A stretch of DNA of 64,000 nucleotides from a virus. Positions 35,564 through 46,448 of the stretch are shown piece after piece. The DNA lies in IMG/VR virus record IMGVR_UViG_3300023179_000085, positions 1 to 64,000 of that record, one strand, 5' to 3'. Positions within the stretch are counted from its first letter, which is position 1. Each line of letters opens with the position of its first letter. The notes under the pieces were generated by a model. That model saw only the letters and a program-made list of their open reading frames with translations. It searched no databases and was not told the origin of the DNA. Position numbers and translations under genes: made by a program.

Positions 35564-36253
35564 ATGGCAGGCGAATACTATGATAGCCCAGTAAACAAGT
35601 ATCTTAACACATACACAACGTTTTCTGGTGCAGATATTGTTGCCACTTTTGGTGGCGTAGAAATTGGTGCACTTTCTGGAATTACTTTTTCAGTAACAAG
35701 AGAAAAGGCTCCAATTTACACAATGGGCTCACCCAACCCACGTTCTTTTTCAAGAGGTAAAAGAGGAATAGCTGGATCATTGATCTTTACAGTCTTTGAT
35801 CGCCCAGCTCTTTACCAGATGCTTGAAACACACCATAATACATCAACTGAGATGAAGTTCTTTACAAGAGCTCACAATACTCTTCCTGGCGATCCTTCGC
35901 ACAAGAGAGGAATTGCAGAGTTCACATCTCAAACAAGAGATGTTGTGACTAAGACGCCTTATTATGCAGACCAGATTCCGCCATTTGATATCACAATTAC
36001 ATTTGTGAACGAATACGGTCAGGCTGCAGTCCGTTCAATATATGGAGTTGAGCTTCTGAACGAAGGTTCAGGTGCATCAATGGATGACATCGTAATTGAA
36101 GAAACGATGACATATGTTGCTCGTGAAATAGGCCCAATGTACAGAATTACGACTGATCAAATCGACAGATTTAACCAAGATGATCTTGGTTCGCTGATTA
36201 GCAAAGATGCTGTTAGCGCTAGCGGATTGAACTCTGCAATTATCAGACCGTAA
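35564..36253 (+). CDS. tail tube protein, 229 aa
   Basis: ATG 35564 follows TTGGAGGG. The product follows the sheath, as expected, and begins with FSGADIVATFGGVEIGAL, then TFSVTREKAPIYTMG, PRSFSRGKRGIAGSLIFTVF, and a late ITFVNEYGQAAVRSIYGVEL. This is the pattern of T4 gp19-like tube subunits of several large phages. Two diverged copies follow at 36339 and 37110. I take this one as the main tube subunit because it is shortest and lies directly behind the sheath. Confidence 0.78.
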   Translation: MAGEYYDSPVNKYLNTYTTFSGADIVATFGGVEIGALSGITFSVTREKAPIYTMGSPNPRSFSRGKRGIAGSLIFTVFDRPALYQMLETHHNTSTEMKFFTRAHNTLPGDPSHKRGIAEFTSQTRDVVTKTPYYADQIPPFDITITFVNEYGQAAVRSIYGVELLNEGSGASMDDIVIEETMTYVAREIGPMYRITTDQIDRFNQDDLGSLISKDAVSASGLNSAIIRP

Positions 36254-36273
36254 TTTAAATACATTTTAAGCTG

Positions 36274-36318
36274 TTAGTCGGTGGTGGAGAAACGGGGAAG
36301 CTCTCTGCCGCCGACTAA
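36274..36318 (+). terminator. intergenic hairpin between tube-like genes
   Basis: TTAGTCGGTGG (36274-36284) pairs with CCGCCGACTAA (36308-36318), with one G-U-type mismatch, around a 23-base loop, followed by TACTTTTATA. It may attenuate transcription after the main tube gene so that downstream paralogs are less expressed. The T run is weak. Confidence 0.55.
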
Positions 36319-36338
36319 TACTTTTATAAAGAGGAAAT

Positions 36339-37100
36339 ATGCCTTTTGAAAACGAAGAAACAAAAGATATTGCGAGTCTTACAACAATTTCCTCTAGAAA
36401 AAACAGAGTTGCTAACTACCAAGACTCAATAAAAGAATTTAGAAAAAACAACTTTCTTCCTGATCCGTTTTCGGACATGTCGTTTTCTGGTGCCGACATT
36501 CATGCAACGATGGTCATACCAAAAATTGGAGAAGATGGCTTTTTAACTAATCAAGGCGATGTATTAGAGCTTGCCGAACTCCAAACAATATCGTACTCAA
36601 TGCACAGGGAAAATTCTCCCGTAAGAACACTAGGTCATGTTAATCCAAGAGGGTTTGTTAAGGGCGCTAGAACAATTGCTGGAAGTATGATTTTTACTCA
36701 GTTTAATGAGTACGCATTCTATAGAATAGATGCATACAGGCAATTGTTAGCAGATACAAAGGGCTTTTACGCTCCGCTTGCTGACATGCTTCCGCCATTT
36801 GATGTTGTTTTTACAATGTTTAACGAATACGGTTTAGCTGCTAAAATGAAGATATTTGGAATCACAGTAGTTGACGAAGGTGCTACAATGTCAATTGACG
36901 ACTTAATCACTGAGCAAACATACACTTACATGGCAAGAGGAATACAGCCCCTATTACACTTGGATACAACAAACGATGATCTTAGGTACCCAGAAGGATA
37001 TCAAGCTCAAAAAGACGAGAGATTAAGAATAAGCACCAATGCCTTTGGCGACAGGGTTCAAGATTACAAAAATTTTATAGAAAAAATATATCAACCATAA
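36339..37100 (+). CDS. tail tube paralog 2, 253 aa
   Basis: SD AGAGGAAAT precedes ATG. After a ~45-residue N-terminal extension it repeats the tube pattern: FSGADIHATMVIP, ISYSMHRENSPVRTLGHVNP, GFVKGARTIAGSMIFTQF and VVFTMFNEYGLAAKMKIFG. The C-terminus is longer than the main tube. A likely role is a tube-initiator or baseplate ring subunit, as with T4 gp48/gp54 relative to gp19. This role is inferred from paralogy and order. Confidence 0.68.
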   Translation: MPFENEETKDIASLTTISSRKNRVANYQDSIKEFRKNNFLPDPFSDMSFSGADIHATMVIPKIGEDGFLTNQGDVLELAELQTISYSMHRENSPVRTLGHVNPRGFVKGARTIAGSMIFTQFNEYAFYRIDAYRQLLADTKGFYAPLADMLPPFDVVFTMFNEYGLAAKMKIFGITVVDEGATMSIDDLITEQTYTYMARGIQPLLHLDTTNDDLRYPEGYQAQKDERLRISTNAFGDRVQDYKNFIEKIYQP

Positions 37101-37109
37101 AGGTAGTTT

Positions 37110-38138
37110 ATGACTGGAGTTTATAAAACAAATCCCTACAAGCCATTTACTGGTTATATTCCATATGAGGAAACTGTATCCAATAGACCAGGAATTAGGA
37201 ATCTGGATGGAACATTTGATCCGCTAACAGCAGATTTGGATTTATATTGGGCTGGAAGCTCTAAGGCCGATCCTAGATTTAGTAATTATTATGATTACTT
37301 TTTTTCTGGTGAAGACGTAAAAGTTTTCATTGACGGTTTATTTGACGAAGGTGATGAGCTAGATATAGCTGGTTTTGGATTTTTAATTAAACAAGAAAAG
37401 CAAGCCGTTTATGGTTTTTGGTCCTATAATTTTGATGCCATTATGAATGGTACAAGAATTATTACAGGGCAGTTTTCTGTTTATTCTAGATATCCAAGAA
37501 GAATGACCGAGCTTTTGGAAAAAGCCGCTGAGGCTAGAGTGCAATCTATTTCTGGCAAAAAAGATGGATCAGGAGTTGTTTCTGTCATGAGGTCACAAAA
37601 TGAATCTCGTAAAGATGAAGAAAATATACAAAAATATTGGGCTAATAGTCAACTTGATAGAATTACAACCGACCCAGCAATAACTGCGGGTTCTGCTGGT
37701 GGAACACATAATATCTTCAGTGCCCACCCGCCATTTAATTTTGTTATTATGTACGGTGTTGATGATACTAGTCTTTCTCCAATAACTGGCTCAAGCAATA
37801 AATCAACCGCAGCAGTGGAGCAAAGAGATAATTTAGACAGGTTGATATCAACAGATATTAATGAAAGAAAAATTAAATTATCTGGAGTAGGTAACGCAAT
37901 GAAAATTGTTTTACAAAACGTTCATTTAATGCAAATGTCAACAGAATACCAAAGTGGGGGCGCTCCACTTATAGAAACATATTCATTTGTAGCAAGAGAT
38001 TTTTATTTTACAGAAGCCGGAACTAATCTCGATCCATACACTGGGAATAAGACATTTGTTGCTCAAAATTCAAAATATTATGATAATACTATTAAAATTC
38101 AACCACCAAGGAATAGCAATATAGCTTATAAGTCATAG
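37110..38138 (+). CDS. tail tube paralog 3, 342 aa
   Basis: It begins 9 bases after paralog 2 with SD AAAGGTAG. It shares FFSGEDVKVFIDGL, FGFLIKQEKQAVYGFWS and a GTRIITGQFSVY element with the other tube-like proteins, but carries long insertions (around residues 150-190 and 230-260). The VKVFIDG.. to ..LIETYSFVARDFYFTE span covers the tube domain. Probably another tube-baseplate junction or tail-tip ring. No CGG is in frame. Confidence 0.62.
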   Translation: MTGVYKTNPYKPFTGYIPYEETVSNRPGIRNLDGTFDPLTADLDLYWAGSSKADPRFSNYYDYFFSGEDVKVFIDGLFDEGDELDIAGFGFLIKQEKQAVYGFWSYNFDAIMNGTRIITGQFSVYSRYPRRMTELLEKAAEARVQSISGKKDGSGVVSVMRSQNESRKDEENIQKYWANSQLDRITTDPAITAGSAGGTHNIFSAHPPFNFVIMYGVDDTSLSPITGSSNKSTAAVEQRDNLDRLISTDINERKIKLSGVGNAMKIVLQNVHLMQMSTEYQSGGAPLIETYSFVARDFYFTEAGTNLDPYTGNKTFVAQNSKYYDNTIKIQPPRNSNIAYKS

Positions 38139-38146
38139 AATACTTG

Positions 38147-38155
38147 TGCTATAAT
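38147..38155 (+). promoter_or_regulatory. extended -10 promoter TGCTATAAT
   Basis: The exact string TGCTATAAT, also found at 11720 and 18144, lies 41 bases before the chaperone gene at 38196. The -35 is weak. Confidence 0.6.
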
Positions 38156-38195
38156 ATATGTGATTTAAATCAAAACCCCCAAGGAGATAATAAAA

Positions 38196-38762
38196 ATGTC
38201 AGATGTTAAAAAAATTGTAGTGAGAAGAGACCAAAATCTAGCAAAAGATTTAGAAGCAGATACCGTTGATCTCATCATGGAAACAAACGAAGAGCAGGAT
38301 TCGGATCTTATGGTAACCAATTATGAAGATCCAGAACCGACACCAGCTGAAGGCGAGAAGTTATCTGATCCTTCTCAGGCAACAACTGTAGAAGATTTGG
38401 CTGATGACGTAGCAATTTTTGAAAATGGACCAACTGCAGGTCAGGTTAAGCAGTGGAAAAAGCAGTATGGAGAAGTGTATATAACTTCGATATCCTTTGA
38501 TAAGCATATAGTCTGGAGAGTCCTTTCCAGAATAGAATATAAGCAACTTGTAAAGAAAATGGAATCACTGATGCAAGCAGGCCAAATAAGTACGGCTGAA
38601 GCAAATATGTGGAACGAAGAAGCCATCGCAGAACTGTGCATCCTGTATCCAGCTTACAATAAAGCAGCGCTTACCTCCGACATGGCCGGTCTTCCTTCTT
38701 TGATTTCGCAAGAAGTTCTAGAGGCATCTGGATTCGTAGCGCTAGAGGTTCGTCAGCTATAA
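38196..38762 (+). CDS. tail assembly chaperone 1-like protein, 188 aa
   Basis: Strong SD AAGGAGATAA precedes ATG. The N-terminal ~70 residues are acidic and disordered. The rest has TAGQVKQWKKQYGEVYITSI and VWRVLSRIEYKQLVKKMES, then CILYPAYNKAALTSD and a C-terminal SQEVLEASGFV, a layout known from tail-assembly chaperones of large myoviruses (lambda gpG-like role), which keep the tape measure soluble during tube assembly. It precedes a related protein with a one-base gap and then the giant tail genes. Confidence 0.7.
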   Translation: MSDVKKIVVRRDQNLAKDLEADTVDLIMETNEEQDSDLMVTNYEDPEPTPAEGEKLSDPSQATTVEDLADDVAIFENGPTAGQVKQWKKQYGEVYITSISFDKHIVWRVLSRIEYKQLVKKMESLMQAGQISTAEANMWNEEAIAELCILYPAYNKAALTSDMAGLPSLISQEVLEASGFVALEVRQL

Positions 38763-38763
38763 A

Positions 38764-39397
38764 ATGCTGGAAGAGTCAATTCTTAAGGAGCTTAAGCAAA
38801 AGTATTCCATTGTATTTAGCGTTCAGCTAAAGCGGAAAAACTATTGTATTTAAAGAGTTAACTTTTTCCGAATTTGATAAAATTGGCGCCCTTAAAGATA
38901 ATGGCGTATTTTCTTCTGCAGACGCTGAAGAAGAAATAGTAAAATATGCAGTAGTATATCCTAATGATTTTGATATTAATTCAATATCTCCTGGAGCCGT
39001 CAGTTCTTTGGCTGACCAAATAATAGAATTTTCTGGCTTTTCATCTCCTAAAAGAACAAAACAGATTCTAGACGAAAAAAGAAAGCAAGCTTCTCAAGTA
39101 AGAGGCTTAATGAAAGCGTTTGTTTTAGCTACTATATCTAGTGATACTCCAGAATTCTTGGACTCTTTAACGTATTCTCAGCTGGCTTCCAGAGTCGCAT
39201 TAGCTGAAAAAATAATAGAGGTCCAGCAGGCAATGAGGGCAATAGAACCGACAAATGTAACTCTTCAAATAATAGATCCAGAGGAAGAATCAAATAAAGA
39301 AAAAGTTTCCGCAGCAAGACATGACGCCTCTAAGAGTGAAGGCGCAGCTGGATATAACGATCCTATTGCTCAGAAATTGTGGGGAATGAGACAGTAA
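38764..39397 (+). CDS. tail assembly chaperone 2-like protein, 210 aa, with CGG +1 shift
   Basis: ATG 38764 lies one base after the previous stop. After 23 codons CGG 38833 occurs; zero frame stops six codons on. Skipping the C joins FSVQLK to GKTIVFKELTFSEFDKI. The product shares with chaperone 1 the order of a short beta start, FDKIGALKD, YAVVYPNDFDINSISPG and a SSLADQIIEFSGF helix, so it is a probable paralog. Chaperone pairs of many phages are joined by a -1 frameshift; here they are separate and the second carries a +1 CGG site instead. Confidence 0.75.
38833..38836 (+). other. CGG +1 recoding site 7 (CGGA), chaperone 2
   Basis: The preceding codon is AAG. Zero-frame TAA at 38851. Skipping C38833 links 23 codons with a 187-residue frame that has no usable start before 39008. 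Confidence 0.85.
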
Positions 39398-39408
39398 AGA
39401 GGTAGACC

Positions 39409-42400
39409 ATGAGAAGAGACAATCAGCCAATACATAACATTGGCTTTGGTGTTACCTCAAGAGACTTCGCAGAGCAAAGAAATGAAGACGTAGGCCCTGC
39501 TGCTAATTCTGGCTTTATTGCCAGAGCACTTGAGGGCAATCCAATCACCAAAATGGCTACGGCCATGATTGCCACAGGCATTGCAGCAACAGTTGCTGGC
39601 AAGGTTGTTAAGGGCCAGGGCTTAAAGCTTGGCTATAAGCTAACACAAGCCGCGCGTGCAGCAGAGCAAGCTGGTACCCAAAATGTATTGACCAGGTCTC
39701 ATCAGGGGCTTCTTAAAGTACGCAGTATTCTTGACGAGCTAGAAGGCGTAACTCGATTAGCCGAAGGTACAACTTCTTTAGTATACAAAGAAGCTGGAAA
39801 AGATACCCTAACCACTGGTTATGAGGGTATAAAAAGCATCCTTGATACAGGATACTCCTTTGCAAGAAAGGGAGTAAAAGGTGCAGAAGGATGGGCTTGG
39901 AGAGACCAGCTTCAGCAGTCTTTAGTTAGACAGGCAAGAAGGCTACCCTATGAAGTGCCAGCATTTTATGCAGTTGATAAGACTGTCGGAAGAAAGCTAT
40001 TTGGCAGAGAAGAACCAGATGGCCCAAGAAAAAAGTGGTATGACCCAAGCAGAATAACTGATATAGGAAAAGATTTAGCTAAGACTACCGCATTTCAATT
40101 GGGCGGATTTGTTCTTCCGGCTGCAATGGCTGGAGCCTCTAAAGAAAGTTCGTTAAACTTTTTTAGAACAGCAGAACAAAGATGGGACTCAATGTATGCT
40201 GGATATAAGCAGTTAACTCCAGTTCAGAAAAAACTTTATGAAAATACAAATTTTCTAAGAGGATCACTTTCTGAAGTCGGACAAGATATTTTTAATGTTT
40301 TAGATAAATCAATTAAATTTTCCGAAAGATCTTCAGGCGCTTTATCTGTAGCATTTTCTACATTATCTGGAGTTAACAAAAACCCAGTTGGCGACTTGTA
40401 CGCAGCGCGCCATGGAGCTAATCCAAGTCAACCTGTTTCTACAAAAATTAAAAATATAGCTTCTGATATTTATAGGGGAAATAAACAAGCGCTAAATAGT
40501 GGATTAGCAGACAGTACAAAAATAGACAGTCTCCTAGATTTGATACCAGGCTATAAGTCAATAAGACAGGGATTAACTCAGGGTTACAAGCAGTATAAAA
40601 ATCTAAGTGCAGCTCAAATTTATCTTGATAAAAGCGGAGATACATTACAAGCAGCGCAAAAAATTATTGCAAAAGCAAATAAGCTAGGTCCTGCTCCTGC
40701 CGATAAAGATGTTAACCCAATACTTGTTGAATCAATAGAAAATATTTTAAGAAAAAGAACTTCTCCATTAATAAGACTCGCTCAAGATTTTGAAAACCAA
40801 GTAGGTATTCGCAGGGGCGGAAATAGGGCGTCTGTAACTGGGCTTGACTACGCAGCAAGAAATGGGTATCTATCTAGATCATTTAAGAGAGAAGTTTTTG
40901 ATGCACAGTACAGAAAACAGCTAGTTAATAGGCTTTCACAAATTGATGGAGTAGATCAAACATCCGCAGAAAAATTTGCAGATCAACTTTATTTTGATGA
41001 ATATCCATGGAAAGCTGTAAAGGGAAAAACAGATCCAGAATTTATTGCTCCAGAAAATAGGATAACAATAGGTGGCAGCGCCCCAGAAACAGATTTTTTT
41101 GCTACTGTTATAGATAGATACAATAAGGGTAAAGTTGGGAAGATAAATCCAATAACCCTAAAACCAGAAGAACTTGAAACTGCGCTTAGCGAAGTTGACA
41201 ATTTATATAAAGCGGCTTTTGAACCCGGTGCTAAAGATATTTCTCTTCTTTATGGAAATATAGATATAGATTCAACTGCTAATGTAATTTATGAAAAGTT
41301 TAAAAAGTTTGCCACTCAAACTGCTCTTAGGGGAACTAAACCAAAAGAAGATAGCTTTAGCGTTCTCTATAACACGAATCTACCAAATACTGCAAGAGTA
41401 AAAAGAGATGCATTATCCGAACTACAAAAGCTAACTGCAAGAACTATAGGTATAGACGAAAATGCACCAAATTTAACTGCAAGACTTTCAGCAAGAGGTT
41501 TTGACTCTCATGAGCAAATGCAGGGGTATCTTCTAAACAATAAAGCCATACAGGCATCAAAATTTGGGAGCATAGGTAGTTTCTTTGGAGTTTCTGCTTA
41601 TACGCTTGATGAGTTTTTAGCAGATCAAGATAAGCTGATTGCTAATAAAATCCTAAGAACACAAACTGGAACGACCAGTCCATTAGCTGGAAATATAGTA
41701 GATTCAGCCGGAAATGCTTCCCCTTCTCCTTATCAGGTCTTTACTGGAAATATTGCCTTTCAAACTCCGAATTCCAGTATGTTGTCAACAAATCCGATTA
41801 GACAAATTATTTCAGACATAAGACTTACCAGTGGACAACAGGGCCAGGCACAAAGTAATTTAAGAGGTTTCTTTAAAATTGGAGATCAAGGAAGTTCAGT
41901 ACTCCTAAATGTTAATCCAATACAAGCTGGTGTTAGAGCTGTTTCAAAATTTTTAGCTAATGACATACGCGTTCCAATCATCAATATTAACCCAATGCAG
42001 ATGCTTGGGTTTAAAGACTTTCAGTCAATGTCAGAAGCTGGAATGTTTAGAGTATCTTCAGCAAGCGGTATGCATCCATTTGTTCCAAAAGCAGATGAAC
42101 TTGGTCTGGCAGCAGACATGTATACATGGCATAGCACTGGGGGCCTGCTTGGCACAAAGGGTAAGTTAGTAGCTTATCAATCGGGAAGGATGGAGGTTGG
42201 AAAAGAAAATACTTTAGCAAAAGAAATAGCTGGATATTATCGACCATTAGCTACGCGCAGCGCTGGCATGTTCACGAGAACGGCAGAGTTAGCATCTGAA
42301 CAAAGAACGCCAAGAACTTCATCTGATGAAGGTGGCTTTTTAGGAAAAGTAAAACAAAAATTAGATTACGCAGAAGAGCAACCAAATTCTCTATTTAGAT

Positions 42401-45400
42401 TTTTTGGCAGACTTTTAGACAGACAATCTGATGTAAATAATCCAGCTGTTTTAGGAAGAATACTTAGGGATGAATTTGATCAAGAATTTACAATTGGTGG
42501 TTTTGGTAGAAAAAGAAATTTAGTTTTAAGAAATATAACAGATTCCTCCGGCGAAACACTTGAGTATCAATTAAGAAACGCAGCTGATGACAGTTTGGTG
42601 GCCTCTCATGGAGAGTTGATGGAGGCATTTACCCGACTAGGAAATTCGATGTTGGGTTATGGAAATCCTAGAAGAGTTTCAGAAGCAATACTGGGAACGG
42701 GTGAATTAGCATCTTTCTCTGCCGCGTCAAGAGAGCTTAAGCTTAGCAGAATAGGCGATGCGGAAGGAGTGCTTTCTGGAGTTGGTCTAGATGATCTGCT
42801 TTCGCCAAAAACATCTGCCACAGCAAACAAAATTATAGATTTCTTTAAAAGCGATTTAACTGCAATAAATTCCTCTATAGATATTGATCAAAATCTTTCA
42901 AACTATCAAGCAATAGCAAAAGCTTTTAGTAGATTAAAGAAGTTCGGTGATATAACAGACTTTTCCGCACAATCTAGAATGTTGGAGTCATCTGGCTCCA
43001 TAGTAACTAGAGGTGATGAAATGGGGTTCGAGGTAATACGATACCTTACTCTCAGAAAAGGTTTAGCCCCTGGTGCAGACCCAGCTCAATTAATAACAAA
43101 TATTACCTCGGCCATTGATGACTTAGCGGCAAAGCGGAGTTATTAATTCATCTCAAAAAGCAGAAGCACAAGCTGCAACTCTGTCCACGCTCTTAAACTT
43201 AACTGCGTTTAAAACATTCCAATACGAACAGGGATCAAACGCAGCGGGTAGTGTAATAAATACTTTAAATAGATTTAAAGAAACAAAAGCTATTTTAAGT
43301 CAGAATCCAACGTTGTTAGATCCCCTTATCCAGGGGACAACAGAGGCAGCAGGTAGATCTTCGCTTAACCCAATTAGCGCTGCGATGGGTAAAGTGGCTC
43401 CAATGTTCAAGAGAAATTTTGGAATGGGTCAATATGTGGAAGATCAAATACCAACAGTTCTTAGTGGAAGAACTGGAGAAAACCCATTTACATTCGTTCC
43501 AACATTTGCAACAGCTTTTAAGAGAAATCCAAAAGCTACATTATTAAGCGCTTCTGGAATACACACATATGGTAATGAAGAAGGTTTTTCGCTAGCTTCA
43601 GTACCAATGTCAATTGGTTTTCAAAGATTAAATAGATATTTTGGAACAGTAGGATCTCAATTAAATGAAAGCAACTTCTATGGTCCATTAGATCTTTACT
43701 TTAGGGGAATGGTTGGAGAAAGAATACTTCCAGCAGTTGCTATAGGAACAACCGCATTAACAGTTGATAGAACACTTGGCGGATATACTCAACCAAAAGA
43801 TGAAAGAGGAGAAAGAGTATATTCACCTCTTGTATTGGGAACAGCTGCAAGAATTGGCGTAGAAGGGCAAGCTCTTGCTAGCGGTTTAACTCCTGGTGGA
43901 ATGGGATATTTTGAAAAGAGAAAACAATTACTTGAAGGCGAAGTTCCAATAAGAAAAGGAAGATTCTGGCCACTTGGGAACACACCGTTTAAAGGTGGAA
44001 AAATTGAGTACTTTAGACCATCGTGGTATAGAAGGCTTCAGGGTGGTGCGATGTTTACATCGGACACCTATGGAAGCCCAATGGAAAAGTTTTTATACTA
44101 TAATGACTTTTCTCCCCTAAGACCACTTGATCCATATAGGTTTGAAAGAAAACATTATCAAGATAGACCTTATCCAGTAACTGGAGAGTATTTTAGTGGT
44201 CCGTTTGGAGCGGCAGTACCAGTTCTCAACGCAACTGTAGGTAGAATACTTAAACCACAAAAAATAATGCATCCGGCAGAACTTGCTCGTGGACTGAGCG
44301 AGTATCAAAAAGTTGGACAAGGGGGTGCTTTTTTACCAACGTTTGATGCGTCAAACTACGCTACGCCACTTACTCCATATAATACTGATGAGTCTGTTAG
44401 AGAAGTCTATCCAGATTTAACATTTGCTGCAGCACCCGCATACGGTAGAGAGCCTAGACCACTTAGAAATATACCAACAACATTAGCTGGAGGCATACAA
44501 AGTAGGAGCCGGTTCCTCTATCCCGATAGCGTTACATAACGCAAATGCCGCGAATGCATCCGCACCTCAGCAAACAGGTAGGCAAGCAGTAAGAGCGCAG
44601 TCAGAATACTATAATACATCACTTGTACAGGCATCTGCCAGCGCTCCCCCCTCAATATCAAGATCGATAAACCCCATTCTCCCCGGTGTTCCTACTGGTT
44701 CCAATATAGCTCCAGCCGACATAGTGCCGTCAGGCATGCCATTTAAAACTACAAATAGAGAAGTTATTGGTGGCGAATTAGGCTATAGACTACAGGAAAC
44801 TTTCGGTATATACGGTTTTGCTGGTGGAAACATTAGAGAATCACTAGGATTTGGTTCTTTTGATTTTGAGCCGAATAGAGCTGTACTTCAATCGGCATCT
44901 AAAGCTTATGGAACCACAAGGGCTTTTTGGGATCTTAATTTGGGTGGTCTTGGTGACCTTCCGCTTCAAGCTGAAGGAGCTTTGGGTAATATAGAAATAT
45001 CTGAAGTTGTTAGAAGATTTATACCAAAAGAAAGAACAAATGTAGATTATGTAAATCCTATTAGAAATACTATGGGAATACAATATCAGTTCTTGCCAGG
45101 TAGAGATAATTTTATTGATTTTACTACTGGTGATCCTTTTACAAAAGTAAAAGAAGGTGAACTGAGACTTCCTGGTGTTGGTTATGAAAGATTTAATAAA
45201 TTATACTCAGATCAATCTGGAAGATATGGAGCAGTAAATCAGCTAGATATTTTAGCCGATGTTGCACCCTACTCAAAAGAATTTAGAGCTTTAGATTCTA
45301 GAATAAATAAAATTGGTCTTTCAGAAGAAGAAAGAAAAAAAGTAGGTCAAATTAGATCGCAGATTAATGCGATAGAACAAAGTAGAACAAACTTTGATCC

Positions 45401-46436
45401 TTATAAAGAACCTAGAAGCATTTTCCAAAAAGCATTAAATCCCTTGGAGACAACAAAGGACTACTTGCAGCATACGGATAACTTCGTAAACAATAAGTTT
45501 TTTGGTAAAAGAACAGCGACTGAAGACTACGAAAGAAGACATGTATATGGTTCTACGTTCCCAGAGTGGCAAAGGCCAATCGAAAGCTTTATACAGCCAA
45601 TATATAATAAGGGCACGCAAAGAAATCCATTACTTGCTGCTGGCGTAGGTGCAATAGGTCTTGGTCTTTTTGGTAAGGGCCCAAGAGCACAGTTTATTTT
45701 AGGTTCTTTTGGTGCGTTAACAGTTGGTGGTTTTTCGGCAATACAGAGATCCAAAGAAGAAAGATATATTCCCCAGGAAAGAAAAAAGCAACTTGCACTT
45801 GAAGAATACACAGATGTATTAAGCTATGTCAAAAATAGAACAGCTGCAGCTAGAGCAGAAAAAATAGGTGACGTAGAAGCCGCAAAGCAATACATGGCTC
45901 TTTCAAGAAGAACAATGTATGGAGCTGATTTAGATTCAAAATCAATAGATCAATTAGCGCTATCTATACCAAAGAGAAAAAGAGATTACTTTAAGGCGAT
46001 GATTGAAGCTCCGGAATCCGAGAGGGGAAGAATATTATCAACAGCTCCAAGATTGGAAAGAAGAATATACGAAGCCGCTTGGGGAATGCCAGTAGAAAGA
46101 AGGCCAGATCTAGTTCAGTATTTTACAAGACATGAGCTACCCAATGCCAACTGGGAAGGTTGGCATCCTAACACAAACATGGAACATGTTAAAATAAAGA
46201 TGGGACAGGCGATGGGTATTGAAATGTCGCAAATGGGTTTCTTCCCACAACAAATTAGGGAAGCTAATTTAGTTAACCCAAGTTATCCAGGTTTCGGCGC
46301 TTCTAATATGTCAGAAAAAGATGTTAGATCCCAGCTTCAAAGGTTAATGTTTGATATGGGTATAGATGGAAACATTACTCCAGTTACTAATAATACAAAT
46401 CCTGGTCAAATTAATGTAATGGCCGGAGTAAGGTGA
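39409..46436 (+). CDS. giant tail protein (2341 aa, tape-measure candidate) with two CGG +1 shifts
   Basis: The ATG follows AGAGGTAG. The frame runs 1242 codons to CGG 43135, 458 to CGG 44510, then 641 to the stop. Near the N-terminus MATAMIATGIAATVAG is a hydrophobic segment. The remainder is a long mixed helical protein rich in Arg, Lys, Ser and Gly, with FARKG/GYKQYKNLSAAQ-type helices, and IGLGLFGKGPRAQFILG is a second hydrophobic stretch in the last third. Its position right after chaperones and its length fit tape-measure or internal tail proteins, but the C-terminal part has a different composition. No enzyme motif was recognised. Confidence 0.72.
43135..43138 (+). other. CGG +1 recoding site 8 (CGGA), giant tail protein
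   Basis: The preceding codon is AAG. Zero frame gives CGG AGT TAT TAA. Skipping C43135 gives LAAK-G-VINSSQKAEAQ and an open frame of 458 codons. Confidence 0.88.
44510..44513 (+). other. CGG +1 recoding site 9 (CGGT), giant tail protein
   Basis: The preceding codon is AGC. Zero-frame TAA at 44537. Skipping C44510 gives QSRS-G-SSIPIALHNANAAN and joins the frame ending at 46436. AGGAG sits just upstream, but other sites lack it. Confidence 0.87.
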
Positions 46437-46448
46437 TTTTAAATACCT

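Noticed and set aside
38196-39397. Classic -1 frameshift joining the two tail assembly chaperones
   Set aside because: The second gene has its own ATG one base after the first stop and needs only the CGG +1 shift; no slippery heptamer was identified at the junction.
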